Below, in pieces: positions 1 to 8,696 of a stretch of 44,467 nucleotides of DNA. The DNA is taken from NCBI RefSeq assembly GCF_003628145.1, contig NZ_RBZV01000020.1, positions 1 through 44,467 on the forward strand, given 5' to 3'. Positions within the stretch are counted from its first letter, which is position 1. Each line of letters opens with the position of its first letter. A model generated the notes under the pieces. The model worked only from the letters and a program-made list of their open reading frames with translations, was not told the origin of the DNA and did no database searches. This DNA is from Trinickia fusca. GTDB taxonomy: Bacteria > Pseudomonadota > Gammaproteobacteria > Burkholderiales > Burkholderiaceae. Made by a program: the position numbers and the translations under genes.

Positions 1-88
1 CAGGCGGCTCAACGAACGTCCGCGCAAGACACTAAACTTCGATACACCGGCTGAACGATTCCATCTAGCTGTTGCATCGACCGGTTGA
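1..88 (+). CDS. IS30-family transposase, C-terminal tail (cut by window edge)
   Basis: The frame beginning at base 2 is open and reads about 28 residues to a TGA at 86-88. It contains LNERPRKTLNFDTPAERF and ends VASTG, which is the characteristic C-terminus of IS30-family DDE transposases. The rest of the gene lies left of the window, so I cannot tell whether the element is intact. Its position marks the left side of this accessory region as an insertion hot spot. Confidence 0.85.
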   Translation, partial: RRLNERPRKTLNFDTPAERFHLAVASTG

Positions 89-272
89 ATCCGCAGTCGA
101 CTGCTGCCGGCCGCATCAGGCAGAGGTCGGCCAAGAGCAGTCCTCGGCGAGGTTCGGCCAAATGTCTGCGTCAGGCAGTTGATAGCTGAAGCTCGACCAG
201 ATGGCGGCGAGTGACCACACCACCTCAAATCGACATCGAGTCAGCGAAAGCCTGTAGAGCACCGCAAGCGCC

Positions 273-1517
273 CTAGAGAAGGAAGAGATCTTCGTCCTCC
301 GCGAAGGGCTGACTGAGGTGAACCTTGCCGCCTGGTTGCTCACTTACCAACGTTTGTTCAATCCCAGGGAACGAATCGGGGAGCTCGAAGGACGCGCCAG
401 TGCCGTGCAACCTGTAAAACAATTGCCCCCGTTGATAGCTGTATTCACTTGCGATGTCATCAACGGGCAGTTGCTCTTCACCCGAGACGATGAAGAGGCC
501 TCTCCCGACTGGCTTTGTGACGACAACGCCAGACAGGAATTGCAATGGAAATTTAAGGCTAGGGCCTCTGTAGCGCGGCGAGACCACGTCACATGCGTAG
601 TACATTATCTCCTGAGCCGTGCGTTTGTGCCCGACTACAGCTTGGTACAACAGGATTGCGTCCACCGAACAGTCGGGTCTAGCAATGGCTTCTCGCGCGT
701 AGCGGGTCAACTCCTCGACGTCTGCTGAGCCGTGCACCCGCATAAAGATCACATTGCTGCACCCAGGAGCTCGTGGCGAATACTCGTCAAGCTTTTTGAT
801 CGCAATATTGATGTTCTTCTGAAACCTAGCCCGCTCATACTCGGTCTGAGTACAAGTCACATTGCAAGTGTACGAGCCGGGCAGAAACTTCGGATCGAGA
901 ATCCTTCGCATCTGGATGGATGCCCCTCTTCTAGGGAACAAATGAGGGGCAATCTCGCCGGGGCGAATGGGCGACCGCCGCAAGGTGGCGGCGATCTCTT
1001 CGAATGCATCCGTATCCAGATGCGTGCGAGATCGGATGACGGCCTGCCACCCGCCTCCCGAAGCAAGGACGCGCCGACGCACGATGTTGGCTAGTCTCGC
1101 GCTCTCAAACCGGAACTGCTTCTCTTGCTCTGAAATATCGTGGTTTTTAATGGACACCCGAAGCGTACACCCGTCTTGACCCGATACCTCGGCGTCATAG
1201 CCGGGATGATGCTGTTTCATGGGTCGAACGTTCATGCCACGAGCAGCGAGGCTACCAAGAGTGACGATCTCAAAGATCAGGCCGTGAGGACTCTGCGCTT
1301 GGTTTCGAATATCTCGTGCGGTATCTGCTAGCCACTTCCTGTGCTCCGCCTGCAACTGTTTAATGAAGAAGCCAAGCGACGCGACCTCAACTTTGGCGAG
1401 CTTGTCGGTTCGTCGCCAAATGGCCCTTAGCCGATGCGGCGTGGACTCCCTGAGCCAGATCGGGTTGAAGAGGGACTCGACGAGAGCCCGGTATGTGCCG
1501 AATTCTTCCTGAGACAT
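273..1517 (-). CDS. Hypothetical protein with PD-(D/E)XK nuclease-like core
   Basis: This 414-residue protein is not one I recognise. Residues about 80-125 have the layout of a restriction-endonuclease-like fold: Glu83 in a helix (FEIVTLGSLAARG), Asp108 in PGYDAEV, then a strand ending SIKN with Lys124. The (D/E)-x-K acidic residue is replaced by Ser, so activity is uncertain. The rest has no motif I can name. I chose the ATG at 1517 because upstream residues of the longer frame (HHHWRCSRC and so on) look non-coding; no convincing ribosome binding site supports either start. It stands alone, next to an IS30 remnant. A cargo nuclease or defence protein is possible, but this is inference. Confidence 0.55.
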   Translation of the reverse strand: MSQEEFGTYRALVESLFNPIWLRESTPHRLRAIWRRTDKLAKVEVASLGFFIKQLQAEHRKWLADTARDIRNQAQSPHGLIFEIVTLGSLAARGMNVRPMKQHHPGYDAEVSGQDGCTLRVSIKNHDISEQEKQFRFESARLANIVRRRVLASGGGWQAVIRSRTHLDTDAFEEIAATLRRSPIRPGEIAPHLFPRRGASIQMRRILDPKFLPGSYTCNVTCTQTEYERARFQKNINIAIKKLDEYSPRAPGCSNVIFMRVHGSADVEELTRYAREAIARPDCSVDAILLYQAVVGHKRTAQEIMYYACDVVSPRYRGPSLKFPLQFLSGVVVTKPVGRGLFIVSGEEQLPVDDIASEYSYQRGQLFYRLHGTGASFELPDSFPGIEQTLVSEQPGGKVHLSQPFAEDEDLFLL

Positions 1518-2066
1518 CAAGGCAAGGTGGGAAAAGTTCGTTCTTGGTATCAGTCGATGACCATGATCGCTGAGGCAACGAGAGCAACGCCAATGATGAT
1601 GACAAGCGCTGCGATACGATTGAGCCAAATCGCTTCAGTTCGCCAGCCAGCATAGCAATCCCAAAGTACCGCTGCGTCGGACGCCGCTATTGCGGATTAC
1701 ACAGGCCCGATTTGACGCAACGTCCTCTTCACGATTTCCCTCTTGGCCAGCTGATCAAGGCGGCTATTTAAGTATACTCAGCATCTACACCAGCAACACA
1801 TAGCTGCACCGTCAGGCATGTTTGCACAGTGTTCATTATAAGGCGAGCTGCGCCTTTCACTGCGCAGAACAGAGCCGCGAGTTTGTCAGAGGTACGCAGA
1901 TATGTTGGCTCATCGACTACAGTGCCCATGGCCGAACGACTTGTCTCCGGCAGCAAGGTCAGCGGCGCGAGGGACCGCAGCGGATCGGAAGGCGACCGTC
2001 CCGTCGACAGGGCTAAATGACTCCAATTACTGTGGAGCAGATTGGTCACCTAGGAGATAGAAGCGT
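1518..2066. other. Gene-free stretch
   Basis: I see no supported gene in these 549 bases. A 93-codon minus-strand frame (2049-1768, GTG start) exists but lacks a ribosome binding site and recognisable sequence. The last bases hold the AGGAGA ribosome binding site of the gene starting at 2067. Confidence 0.5.
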
Positions 2067-2954
2067 ATGCGGGATGAATTGATGACCGAAGCTCTATGCT
2101 GGGAACTCGAATCAAAAGTCACGGTGGACTATGCGTATACCGCGAGGGCCGGGTTTGAACTCGCCTGCTATTGCCCACACGAAATCTGCCTCGTCAGGGT
2201 GTACCCGAAGAGAAGGGTCAACACGTATTTCTATGCTCCCGACAGACACATCACCGGCTGTCCCAATGAAGCCCGCTCTACGGAATCCTCGCTCTATCCC
2301 GGACTACCCAAGCCACGAACCCCAGACGTGCGGTCAAAGCCAGTACCAAACGTACTAGGTCCCGGCCCAACGATCAAGGCGAAACCGAGAGCACCTACGA
2401 AGACGGAACTATTGCAGCTTGCCGTGGCGGTACGGGCGCTCCCCGCAGTGCATCCCGGGACGCTCGAAGAAGTGATTGATGCTTGGACATGCATGACGCC
2501 CGATGAACGCGCCACGCAGCCGTTAGCCGTTGCGGGCCGGAACTTGACGTACGAAACGGCGTTCACATTTCTCGGTGGCGCTACCGACCACATCGACTCG
2601 TTGAACGCGCGCGACCGGATCATCTTCGGCGCGGCTACCGTGGTTGAGCGGGATTACTGCTTTCTGATAGAAAGCAGAAAGAAATTTCAACACGGAACCG
2701 GCAAACTCCCTCTACGCTTGGTGTCGACGAAACGGAACGTCGTTCCAGCGTACCTTTCGGAGATGACCGGCCAGAGAGCGACCCTGTTTTGGCACGGCGT
2801 CGCCCCGGAATTGGCCGACAAAGGAAACGCGTTCCGCTTTGAGGTTGATTCCCGCTCCGCTTATGCCGGAATCGCTTTGAGAGTTGGGGAACTTGCGCCC
2901 TGGACGGTCACAATGACCACGAAAGCGTCTTGCGACGGAGACAGCCGCTGCTGA
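2067..2954 (+). CDS. Hypothetical protein with CoiA-like cysteine/histidine N-terminus
   Basis: This is a 295-residue protein preceded by an AGGAGA ribosome binding site about 8 bases before the ATG. Residues about 28-70 contain CYC, a second Cys a few residues on, and HITGC near the end, a spacing that resembles the zinc-binding N-terminal segment of CoiA-like and related nuclease-associated proteins. Residues 75-115 are proline- and lysine-rich and look like a linker. The C-terminal 180 residues carry no motif I know. The next reading frame starts directly after its stop codon, so the two were probably co-transcribed. Function unknown. Confidence 0.6.
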   Translation: MRDELMTEALCWELESKVTVDYAYTARAGFELACYCPHEICLVRVYPKRRVNTYFYAPDRHITGCPNEARSTESSLYPGLPKPRTPDVRSKPVPNVLGPGPTIKAKPRAPTKTELLQLAVAVRALPAVHPGTLEEVIDAWTCMTPDERATQPLAVAGRNLTYETAFTFLGGATDHIDSLNARDRIIFGAATVVERDYCFLIESRKKFQHGTGKLPLRLVSTKRNVVPAYLSEMTGQRATLFWHGVAPELADKGNAFRFEVDSRSAYAGIALRVGELAPWTVTMTTKASCDGDSRC

Positions 2955-3256
2955 ATGAATACACTCGAGGAAAATCTGGCGGGGCTGCGCGAGAAGCGGG
3001 CCGAAGAGGCTCGTACGCGCGGCGCCGCAGCACCTTTCCAGAACGACGCTAAGCCGCTACTTGATCGCTACGATTGCGAGCCGGCGCTGACCACCAAGAT
3101 TGAGGCGCGGCCACGCGGCACCGGCTTCGATCGCGAGGCGCTTTACGAGATGGTAGTGATCCCCTCGAAGAGTCTTTGGACATATCGCATGGCAAGCGTC
3201 TGCTGTTCAACTTGGAGCCGACGCTTGAACGCACCGTCGGGTGCCGGTCCAAGTGA
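2955..3256 (+). pseudogene. Frameshifted remnant of a small hypothetical gene
   Basis: The frame opens with ATG immediately after the previous stop and reads MNTLEENLAGLREKRAEEAR onward to about base 3155 with protein-like composition. After that the frame becomes arginine- and cysteine-rich. A different frame takes over with DPLEESLDISHGKRLLFNLE and stops at 3254-3256. The switch from one good frame to another within a few bases indicates a single indel near 3155-3165. Intact, it would be about 100 residues, acidic and partly helical. I do not recognise the family. Confidence 0.5.
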
Positions 3257-3584
3257 CCACCTTTGGCTGGCAAGTGCGGCCCGTCGCCCCTCCTTCCGAT
3301 TCGCTGCATGGAGGCGGCTGTGTACACGATCGCTCCGTCGGCAGTTAGGCCGTAGTGGACATTTCGGGCGCGAGAGCTAGCAACTTGTAGTGACCGATTC
3401 ATGAACGGCCGAAGCTCGCGACTCCGATCATCGTGTACAGCTGGCAGATCGCCCAGCGTTTGTCTTCCTCCGAGAAACTCGAAGTGGACGACATGGTACT
3501 CTAGGGCTCTCCAAGACAAATACCATCTACCTCCAAAAAGGTGGCGGAAAATCCACTGCTCTCATCGCATGCCTGGAGCAAGTC
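3257..3584. other. Degenerate stretch without a supported gene
   Basis: Short open frames on both strands are present but none has a ribosome binding site plus protein-like composition. The end of the stretch (3573-3584) contains the GGAG ribosome binding site of the small gene at 3585. Confidence 0.4.
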
Positions 3585-3722
3585 ATGACGACTCTTGCAC
3601 GCTATTTGTTTCCCCGTGCCCATGGCAAGGAAGCTATCGTGGCACTATCAGCTGTCGTTGCCGGCATCATCGGTTCGATCGCGACCTTGGTAACTTTGGC
3701 GATGATGATTCTCGACCATTGA
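3585..3722 (+). CDS. 45-residue single-pass membrane peptide
   Basis: The gene has a GGAG ribosome binding site (3575-3578) six bases before its ATG and encodes 45 residues: a basic start (MTTLARYLFPRAHGKE), then one long hydrophobic helix (IVALSAVVAGIIGSIATLVT) and a short tail ending ILDH. This layout predicts a single-pass inner-membrane peptide. The same frame is open upstream of the ATG, so the peptide could also be the tail of a decayed longer gene. Small hydrophobic peptides in islands can be type I toxins, holin-like proteins or remnants; nothing here decides between these. Confidence 0.5.
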   Translation: MTTLARYLFPRAHGKEAIVALSAVVAGIIGSIATLVTLAMMILDH

Positions 3723-4020
3723 CCGATCAGTACAGCGGGACCACTCATATGAGTCTGCTGTCAGTCCGCCAGTGCTGGGCCTGGAATCCCCAACGCGGTG
3801 GCGTCACATAGTGCAGCTAGCCTGCAATCTGGCGAACAAAGTACTGGCGCCCACCGTCGAGTGTCGGCTAGGAGACCAGTTCGAGTTCTTGACGCGCCGC
3901 CCAGCCTGGCACCGCTCGTAGCGCTCCGTTCCAGCGGCCACCCAGGCCCGTCCCCCACGTGGCAGAGGTAGTGAGGCGCCTAGTCCGGGGGGTCTGTCTC
4001 AATTGGCAAAAACACCACTA
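3723..4020. other. Expected toxin position, no intact gene
   Basis: In MbcA/ParS/Xre-RES modules the toxin gene normally follows the antitoxin. On the minus strand an ATG at 4024 overlaps the antitoxin stop as ATGA, but its frame ends after 14 codons at about 3980. The remaining bases show no RES-domain-like reading frame. The toxin has been lost or is beyond recognition. Confidence 0.4.
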
Positions 4021-4553
4021 TCATGCGTAGGCCCCACTTTGCATTTGCGCAAGCAAGGAACCGACGAGTTCTTGTCCCATGACAATGTCCATCAGTTCGG
4101 CCGGCCTTCGCCCCCCGAGCGCTCCGTAGGGCGCTCCAGCCACTTCCCCACCCACGACGCGGCATTGAACCCTTCGGAGTTGCCGGACTGATCGACCAGT
4201 ATTTGTACCTGACCAATGAGCTTCGACATCCCGACAAGACGCTCACCCTGTGCCGTGGACAAGTTTTGGTCGGCCTTCGCTTTGCGCGCGACGGTCGCGC
4301 GCGGAAAGCCCAGCCGCTTCATCAACTGCTCGTCACTTGTGTTCATCCGGGCCGCCATTTCGCCGACAAGGCCGGCGCGCACACCATGCTTAAGCCACTC
4401 GATTCGCTCGATCGGCGAGGCCAGGAAAACCGCTGCAAAATCGAGCAAGTTGAACTGCGGACGCCACGAACTACGCGCAAGGGAAGTTCTCACTTTGTGT
4501 GTCGTCGCGGGTCTCGCTCGCGTGGTCCCACTTGACCTAGAAGCATTTGTCAT
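4021..4553 (-). pseudogene. ParS/MbcA/Xre-type antitoxin, frameshifted
   Basis: The product carries the antitoxin signature GEMAARMNTSDEQLMKRLGF followed by ATVARKAKADQNLSTAQGER and a C-terminal toxin-binding region beginning FNAASWVGKWLERP. The frame is then broken: it runs to a premature stop at 4092, while the neighbouring frame continues ALGGRRPAELMDIVMGQEL and ends at 4021-4023. The expected family ending is W-x-x-x-P-x-x-x-ALGG-x-x-P-x-x-L, so a one-base indel at about 4111-4130 explains both pieces. The ATG at 4553 gives about 175 residues before correction. The family pairs with RES-domain NAD-degrading toxins and represses its own promoter; here no toxin remains. Confidence 0.8.
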
Positions 4554-5417
4554 TGTACTGGCCACTTGAAGCCGTCTGGAAACAGGAGTTCGCCCCGGCA
4601 CAACGGGTCACCGGGTGGCAGAGCGGTGACAATCCATATGCCAGTGCGGTTTGCGCCGGCGGTTGAATCGTAGTGATTCATCTTGTCTCGCCAATCGGAA
4701 CCCGGCCCCGGCTTCATGCCATGCTGGAATTCCGCGGTAGGCCAAGGGGCCGCCCGATGTGTGCAGCAGTCACCGAATGATGTCCGATGCCACTATGATA
4801 GTCCGCCGTAATGGAATATTGGCCAAGCACGTTCACCTCCGGGTCGGAATGGAAAGCTACGAGCCGTTCGCGGCGATTACATACCTCGTGCCGACCTGCC
4901 TAGCGACTCCCGACCAGAGATCAGGCACGGCAAATCTGCGGTTTGTAGCAATCTTTTCGATCTTATCGAAGATTGATAATTTTGCTACAAATGACCGAGG
5001 TGCATAGACGAAGCCAACATATACAAGCCCGAGCCAGTGCCGCTAGCCGATAGCGCTTCCCCATCGAACACGGGATATAGCATGGCGTCGTGCTACAAGC
5101 CTGCCTCCATGCACCACTTCTTCATTTCGAGGAACCTCAATCAAGATAGCGATCGTTGAAACTGATGTCACTCCGACATCGCCGCCGGCAGATCACCCCT
5201 AAACCAGAAATGTCATCTCACGAACGAGTCGGAGTCACGACGCTTTCTTGAGGCTCCCCCTCTCGGCGATCATCGTCGTCGCGAGGAGTTCCCGATAGCT
5301 GTCATCTCCACTCTGACATATCAATTCGGACTGCTTCTTACTGGCAGGCTTATTCGAACCTGTCACACCAACAGGCTCCCGTTCATACTCTGTCCAGAAA
5401 TGACCCCAACTTCCGAA
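4554..5417. other. Gene-free stretch with one strong inverted repeat
   Basis: No gene is supported in these 864 bases. A plus-strand frame of 82 codons (4759-5007) and a minus-strand frame of 67 codons (5235-5438) lack ribosome binding sites and recognisable sequence. The only clear structure is the nested inverted repeat at 4942-4991, listed separately. Confidence 0.45.
4942..4991. repeat. Nested inverted repeat
   Basis: TTTGTAGCAA at 4942-4951 is matched exactly in inverse by TTGCTACAAA at 4982-4991. Inside, CAATCTT (4949-4955) pairs with AAGATTG (4969-4975), and TCGAT (4957-4961) pairs with ATCGA (4965-4969) around a three-base loop. It could be an operator, a recombination site or a transcript hairpin. 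No gene follows closely on either strand. Confidence 0.6.
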
Positions 5418-5837
5418 GGTAATCCCCCCGTTTTCCACGGGGTTCAGAAGTAGTAGAAACTAAGCGGCCATGGCCAGCCGTTGCTTTGGCGTAAATCCGC
5501 CCAGGGCCATGTTCGGGCGGTCGTGATTGTAAGTCCACATCCAATCGGTCGCGACACGCTGCACGTGATCCAGGTCTTCCCAGTGATACTGCGACAGCCA
5601 TTCGTATCGCACGGTCCGGTTGAATCGCTCGACATACGCATTCTGCTGGGGCTTGCCCGGCTGGATGTAGTCGAGCCGGATGCCGTACTGTCGACCCCAT
5701 TCGGTGATCGCGGCGCTCAGGTACTCGGGTCCGTTGTCACACCGGATCGCTTGCGGCCGGCCACGCCAACCGATGATCTGTCGCAGCGCACGAATCACAC
5801 GTTCCGACGGCAACGAGAAGTCGATCTCCCCTTGCAC
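5418..5837 (-). mobile_element. Truncated IS3-family element, 3' part only
   Basis: The segment holds the last third of an IS3-family OrfB and the trailing end with a CCCCGTGGAAAACGGGGGG-type sequence (about 5422-5444 on the opposite strand) that typically follows such transposases. The upstream half, including OrfA and the left inverted repeat, is missing. The element stops at about 5837, inside a reading frame that belongs to something else. Confidence 0.7.
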
Positions 5838-6095
5838 ATTCCGATCTGCCACGTAGACATGCACCTCGCGCGGCTCCTCGTTGAATGAGACGAAGGCAAG
5901 CGGCACATCGTCAATCCGAAGATACATCGCATCGCTATCCGAGGCGTGGAAAATAAGGATAGCGCCTGTCTTTCCCAACTTCTCTGCGACGACGTTCGCA
6001 ATCGCTTTCAACGATACCCGCAAAACAACAGCAGGCTCCATTTCGCCGGGCGCGGCGAGTTCCTCAGGACGAATCAGCCTATATGGGTGGTTCAT
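5460..6095 (-). pseudogene. Chimeric ORF: unknown N-terminus fused to IS3 transposase C-terminus
   Basis: The 211-residue frame has two parts. Residues 1 to about 87 (MNHPYRLIRPEELAAPGE onward) are an unknown globular sequence. Residues about 90-211 are an IS3-family transposase catalytic end, recognisable from DFSLPSERVIRAL, RCDNGPEYLS, IQPGKPQQNAYVERFNR and the ending TPKQRLAMAA. The catalytic Asp of CDNGPEY and the Glu of YVERFNR are retained, but the first Asp and the DNA-binding OrfA are gone, so it cannot be a working transposase. The N-terminal piece lies just downstream of tniQ and may have been the next gene of the Tn7-like operon before the IS truncated it. Confidence 0.75.
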
Positions 6096-6179
6096 GGCGC
6101 AACTCCGACCTCGTCAATTGGAACGATTACAACATCATCGCCTGACGGCAAGGGAACAGTAACAGCAACCGTACCGTTT

Positions 6180-7187
6180 CTATCCGGTACAGGTTAGATA
6201 GCTTTGCCAAAAGCAATCCCAACTCCGAAACAGCCAAACGACCGCAAACAGATGCAGCAGGACGTGTATGTTCTGAACGGGCAACCACGTCAGCCGCGTC
6301 ACGTACGCACGCGCTTGCTGTTCGTTCGCAGGCAATGCGAACAATTCAGGTATTGAGCGCAGTGGCATCGCCGCCTCGAGAATCGACGTTACACATCGCG
6401 ATAGCTGCAGTTCGCCTGATCCACTTCGCATCCCCAGTGCAGTTAGCCTGTTTGTATAAGCTCGCGCTGCTCTTTCTTTTTCAATGAAGACGTCAGGCGC
6501 CAGTGCAGCGAGAGACCCGGCGGCGATGGCCAGACTTCTCAGCAAGAGAGCCCGGTCGGGTCCAGGATTTGCAAGTAAACAGGTGTCCGATGCTTGTGCA
6601 AAATGCTCCTTCCCTGGCAGCAACCAACTGTAACCGCCGGACCTTCCAATCGGTTTCATGGTCTCGCGAAGTTCGCAGTTATGGGTAGGGCATACCCAGA
6701 CGCCAGGATATTGATGGGCACGGTGCCAATACGCGACCTGAAACTGCTTGATGTCTTCATCGATACATTGTTCGCACGCCTTTAGCGGATGAGCCGCGGA
6801 AAACCGGTTCAAGAGCATATACAGCGGATACCTGAGCGACCCTGTCATCGTACTTCGCACTGTTCGAATGATGTCACCCACCCGCTCTTTTGACGTCAAT
6901 GGAAAGTAGAAGGGCAGCAGCGTGTGCCTGAATACGATCTCCTCTACGCTGCCAAGCTGCCTGCCAGTCCTCGCGACGAACGCGTCAAGGCGCGACGGAA
7001 CATCATGCTTGCTTCCGGCGCGCGCGTGCTCGAACAACTGCAGACAGGTATCTGAGTCGCGCCGATTACATGCGACGATATGGTGGCGACTCGCGAGACT
7101 AAAAATCGTCTCGTCTGGCAGCCATCCCCCGACGGGCAGTGGAATCCGCAGGTCTAACGGCACCTGGTTTGGAGATGCGATTGTCAT
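6180..7187 (-). CDS. tniQ: TniQ/TnsD-family target-selection protein
   Basis: This 335-residue protein begins with the TniQ hallmark GGWLPDETIFSLASRHH. A zinc-binding region follows in the middle: CEQC, then a YWHRAHQYPGVWVCPTH segment and NCEL. TniQ/TnsD proteins bind the target DNA or a guide complex and recruit TnsC. The gene lies 108 bases downstream of tnsC in the same orientation, completing an A-B-C-Q order. A 27-codon frame with a GGGAG ribosome binding site sits in that gap and may be a leader. The protein is shorter than Tn7 TnsD (about 500 residues), so the C-terminal DNA-binding part may be reduced. The target cannot be deduced. Confidence 0.88.
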   Translation of the reverse strand: MTIASPNQVPLDLRIPLPVGGWLPDETIFSLASRHHIVACNRRDSDTCLQLFEHARAGSKHDVPSRLDAFVARTGRQLGSVEEIVFRHTLLPFYFPLTSKERVGDIIRTVRSTMTGSLRYPLYMLLNRFSAAHPLKACEQCIDEDIKQFQVAYWHRAHQYPGVWVCPTHNCELRETMKPIGRSGGYSWLLPGKEHFAQASDTCLLANPGPDRALLLRSLAIAAGSLAALAPDVFIEKERAARAYTNRLTALGMRSGSGELQLSRCVTSILEAAMPLRSIPELFALPANEQQARAYVTRLTWLPVQNIHVLLHLFAVVWLFRSWDCFWQSYLTCTG

Positions 7188-7295
7188 TTGAACTTGCGCC
7201 TACTGATCCGTGGAATCGGCAGCTATTACAGGCACGCGCGCGAAGCGCGGACAACGAACGTTGATCGCGACCATGTCAAACATCGCTGCTCCCGC

Positions 7296-8696
7296 TTACG
7301 ACCCGCTCCTGAATCGTTGCCGCCCCTCCGAAAGGGACTTTGCAGATACAGGCTTCTTCACTCGCGGCCCATTTGATCGCCGACTTGCCGCAGTGCCAAC
7401 ATTCCCGACGGTCCCGCCCGCAGCAGCATATGCCTTGGCTTCCGGTGGGCTTAACGCAGCGACAACCACCTGCTGTGCCACGTCTTTCATGAGCCTGGCC
7501 TGGTAAAACCTCTGACGTGCCTCCTTGACATTTGACTCCACGTCGAAGGGACAGACAAGATCCTTCCTTCCTGAGGTTGCGCCCACTTCCATACTCGCCA
7601 ACTCTTCAACATCGGCCCGGTGGATCTGATAAAGAGTGGACCTGTATGCCCAATCGAAATCACAGCGATCCGCGCAAGACTTGCCGCTCTCCCGGGCGTG
7701 ACCGTAAGCGATGGAAAATAGGAGCAGGAGCTTTCGGCGGAGCGCAAAACTGTACCTATGCAAAAGTTCGGCATCCCTTCGTGGGTCGAATTTCAACGCA
7801 CCGTTCGCCACACGAAGCACCTCCTCCAGATATGCGACCCACCCGGCTAGCTCATCGGCACACTCCAGACAATCGGGCAACATGACGAGCGGGTTCGATA
7901 GCAACCTGTCCCGATACTGCTGCGCACGTTTCGCCAGGCCATGAACCATGTCGTAGTTGGCAGAGTACAAAAGCGGTGGGCCAAGGTAGGTATGAAGTAG
8001 CAGCGTCTTCGCGATCCGGGTCGTCGCGCCGCTCTGTGCGAGGAACTGCAGCTCGTCTAGCAATATTGCCGATACGCCGTCACGAAAGACTCCGCGTTGG
8101 GCAAAGGGCATCACCGCGCTGACACTGCCCACCCGTTTTGAGCGAGCGGCCCCGCTCGAGGGTAACGTATGCGCGGTGTGCGCCGGATCGCCCCACCGCG
8201 CTGTCGATTCGCGCAGCGAGTTGAAAATTGCTGCCTCGGTGTCATGCTCCTTCACCGCCAGGTAGAGAAAGCTGCGCAGAGGAAGCGGATGGCCGAGGAC
8301 ATCGCACTCCGTGTCCGGCAACAGCCTCAGTAACGCCTTAAGCAGGGCGCTCTTTCCGCTACCTGCCAGACCAGTAAGGCAGATCGCAGGACGGGGGGCC
8401 AGTTTGACGGACTCGTCGAAGTGGTACAGCTGGGACATGAAAGCTCGGGCATCGACTTCCGGAAAAGCCGCTCGCGAATATGCCCCCGCGACGTCGACGA
8501 TACGACGAATAACTCGGATGCCGGACGGCGTTGCAATGAAAATCGTCTCTAGCGCGCTGAGCAAGGTCTCAGCGGCCGTACCGGCAGACATCGAATCGAG
8601 TAGACAGACTGGTTCCGGCAGGAATTTCGTTCGTGTCGCAATAGTTCTGTCGTCGAGATCGAGAAATCGCTTGGCCCATGGCGTGAAGTCCTTCAT
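7296..8696 (-). CDS. tnsC: TnsC-like AAA+ transposition ATPase
   Basis: The 466-residue protein has a Walker A motif GLAGSGKS at residues 109-116 and a Walker B motif AILLDELQF at about 210-218, in the TnsC/TniB arrangement. TnsC polymerises on DNA, links the target selector to the transposase and controls target immunity. Its start codon overlaps the tnsB stop by four bases, so the two are translationally coupled. The C-terminal 60 residues are basic and alanine-rich and probably contact the transposase. Confidence 0.9.
   Translation of the reverse strand: MKDFTPWAKRFLDLDDRTIATRTKFLPEPVCLLDSMSAGTAAETLLSALETIFIATPSGIRVIRRIVDVAGAYSRAAFPEVDARAFMSQLYHFDESVKLAPRPAICLTGLAGSGKSALLKALLRLLPDTECDVLGHPLPLRSFLYLAVKEHDTEAAIFNSLRESTARWGDPAHTAHTLPSSGAARSKRVGSVSAVMPFAQRGVFRDGVSAILLDELQFLAQSGATTRIAKTLLLHTYLGPPLLYSANYDMVHGLAKRAQQYRDRLLSNPLVMLPDCLECADELAGWVAYLEEVLRVANGALKFDPRRDAELLHRYSFALRRKLLLLFSIAYGHARESGKSCADRCDFDWAYRSTLYQIHRADVEELASMEVGATSGRKDLVCPFDVESNVKEARQRFYQARLMKDVAQQVVVAALSPPEAKAYAAAGGTVGNVGTAASRRSNGPRVKKPVSAKSLSEGRQRFRSGS

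Noticed and set aside
3049-3519. Minus-strand 156-codon frame
   Set aside because: It runs across two unrelated plus-strand frames, is rich in Arg, Ser and Pro, and has no ribosome binding site.
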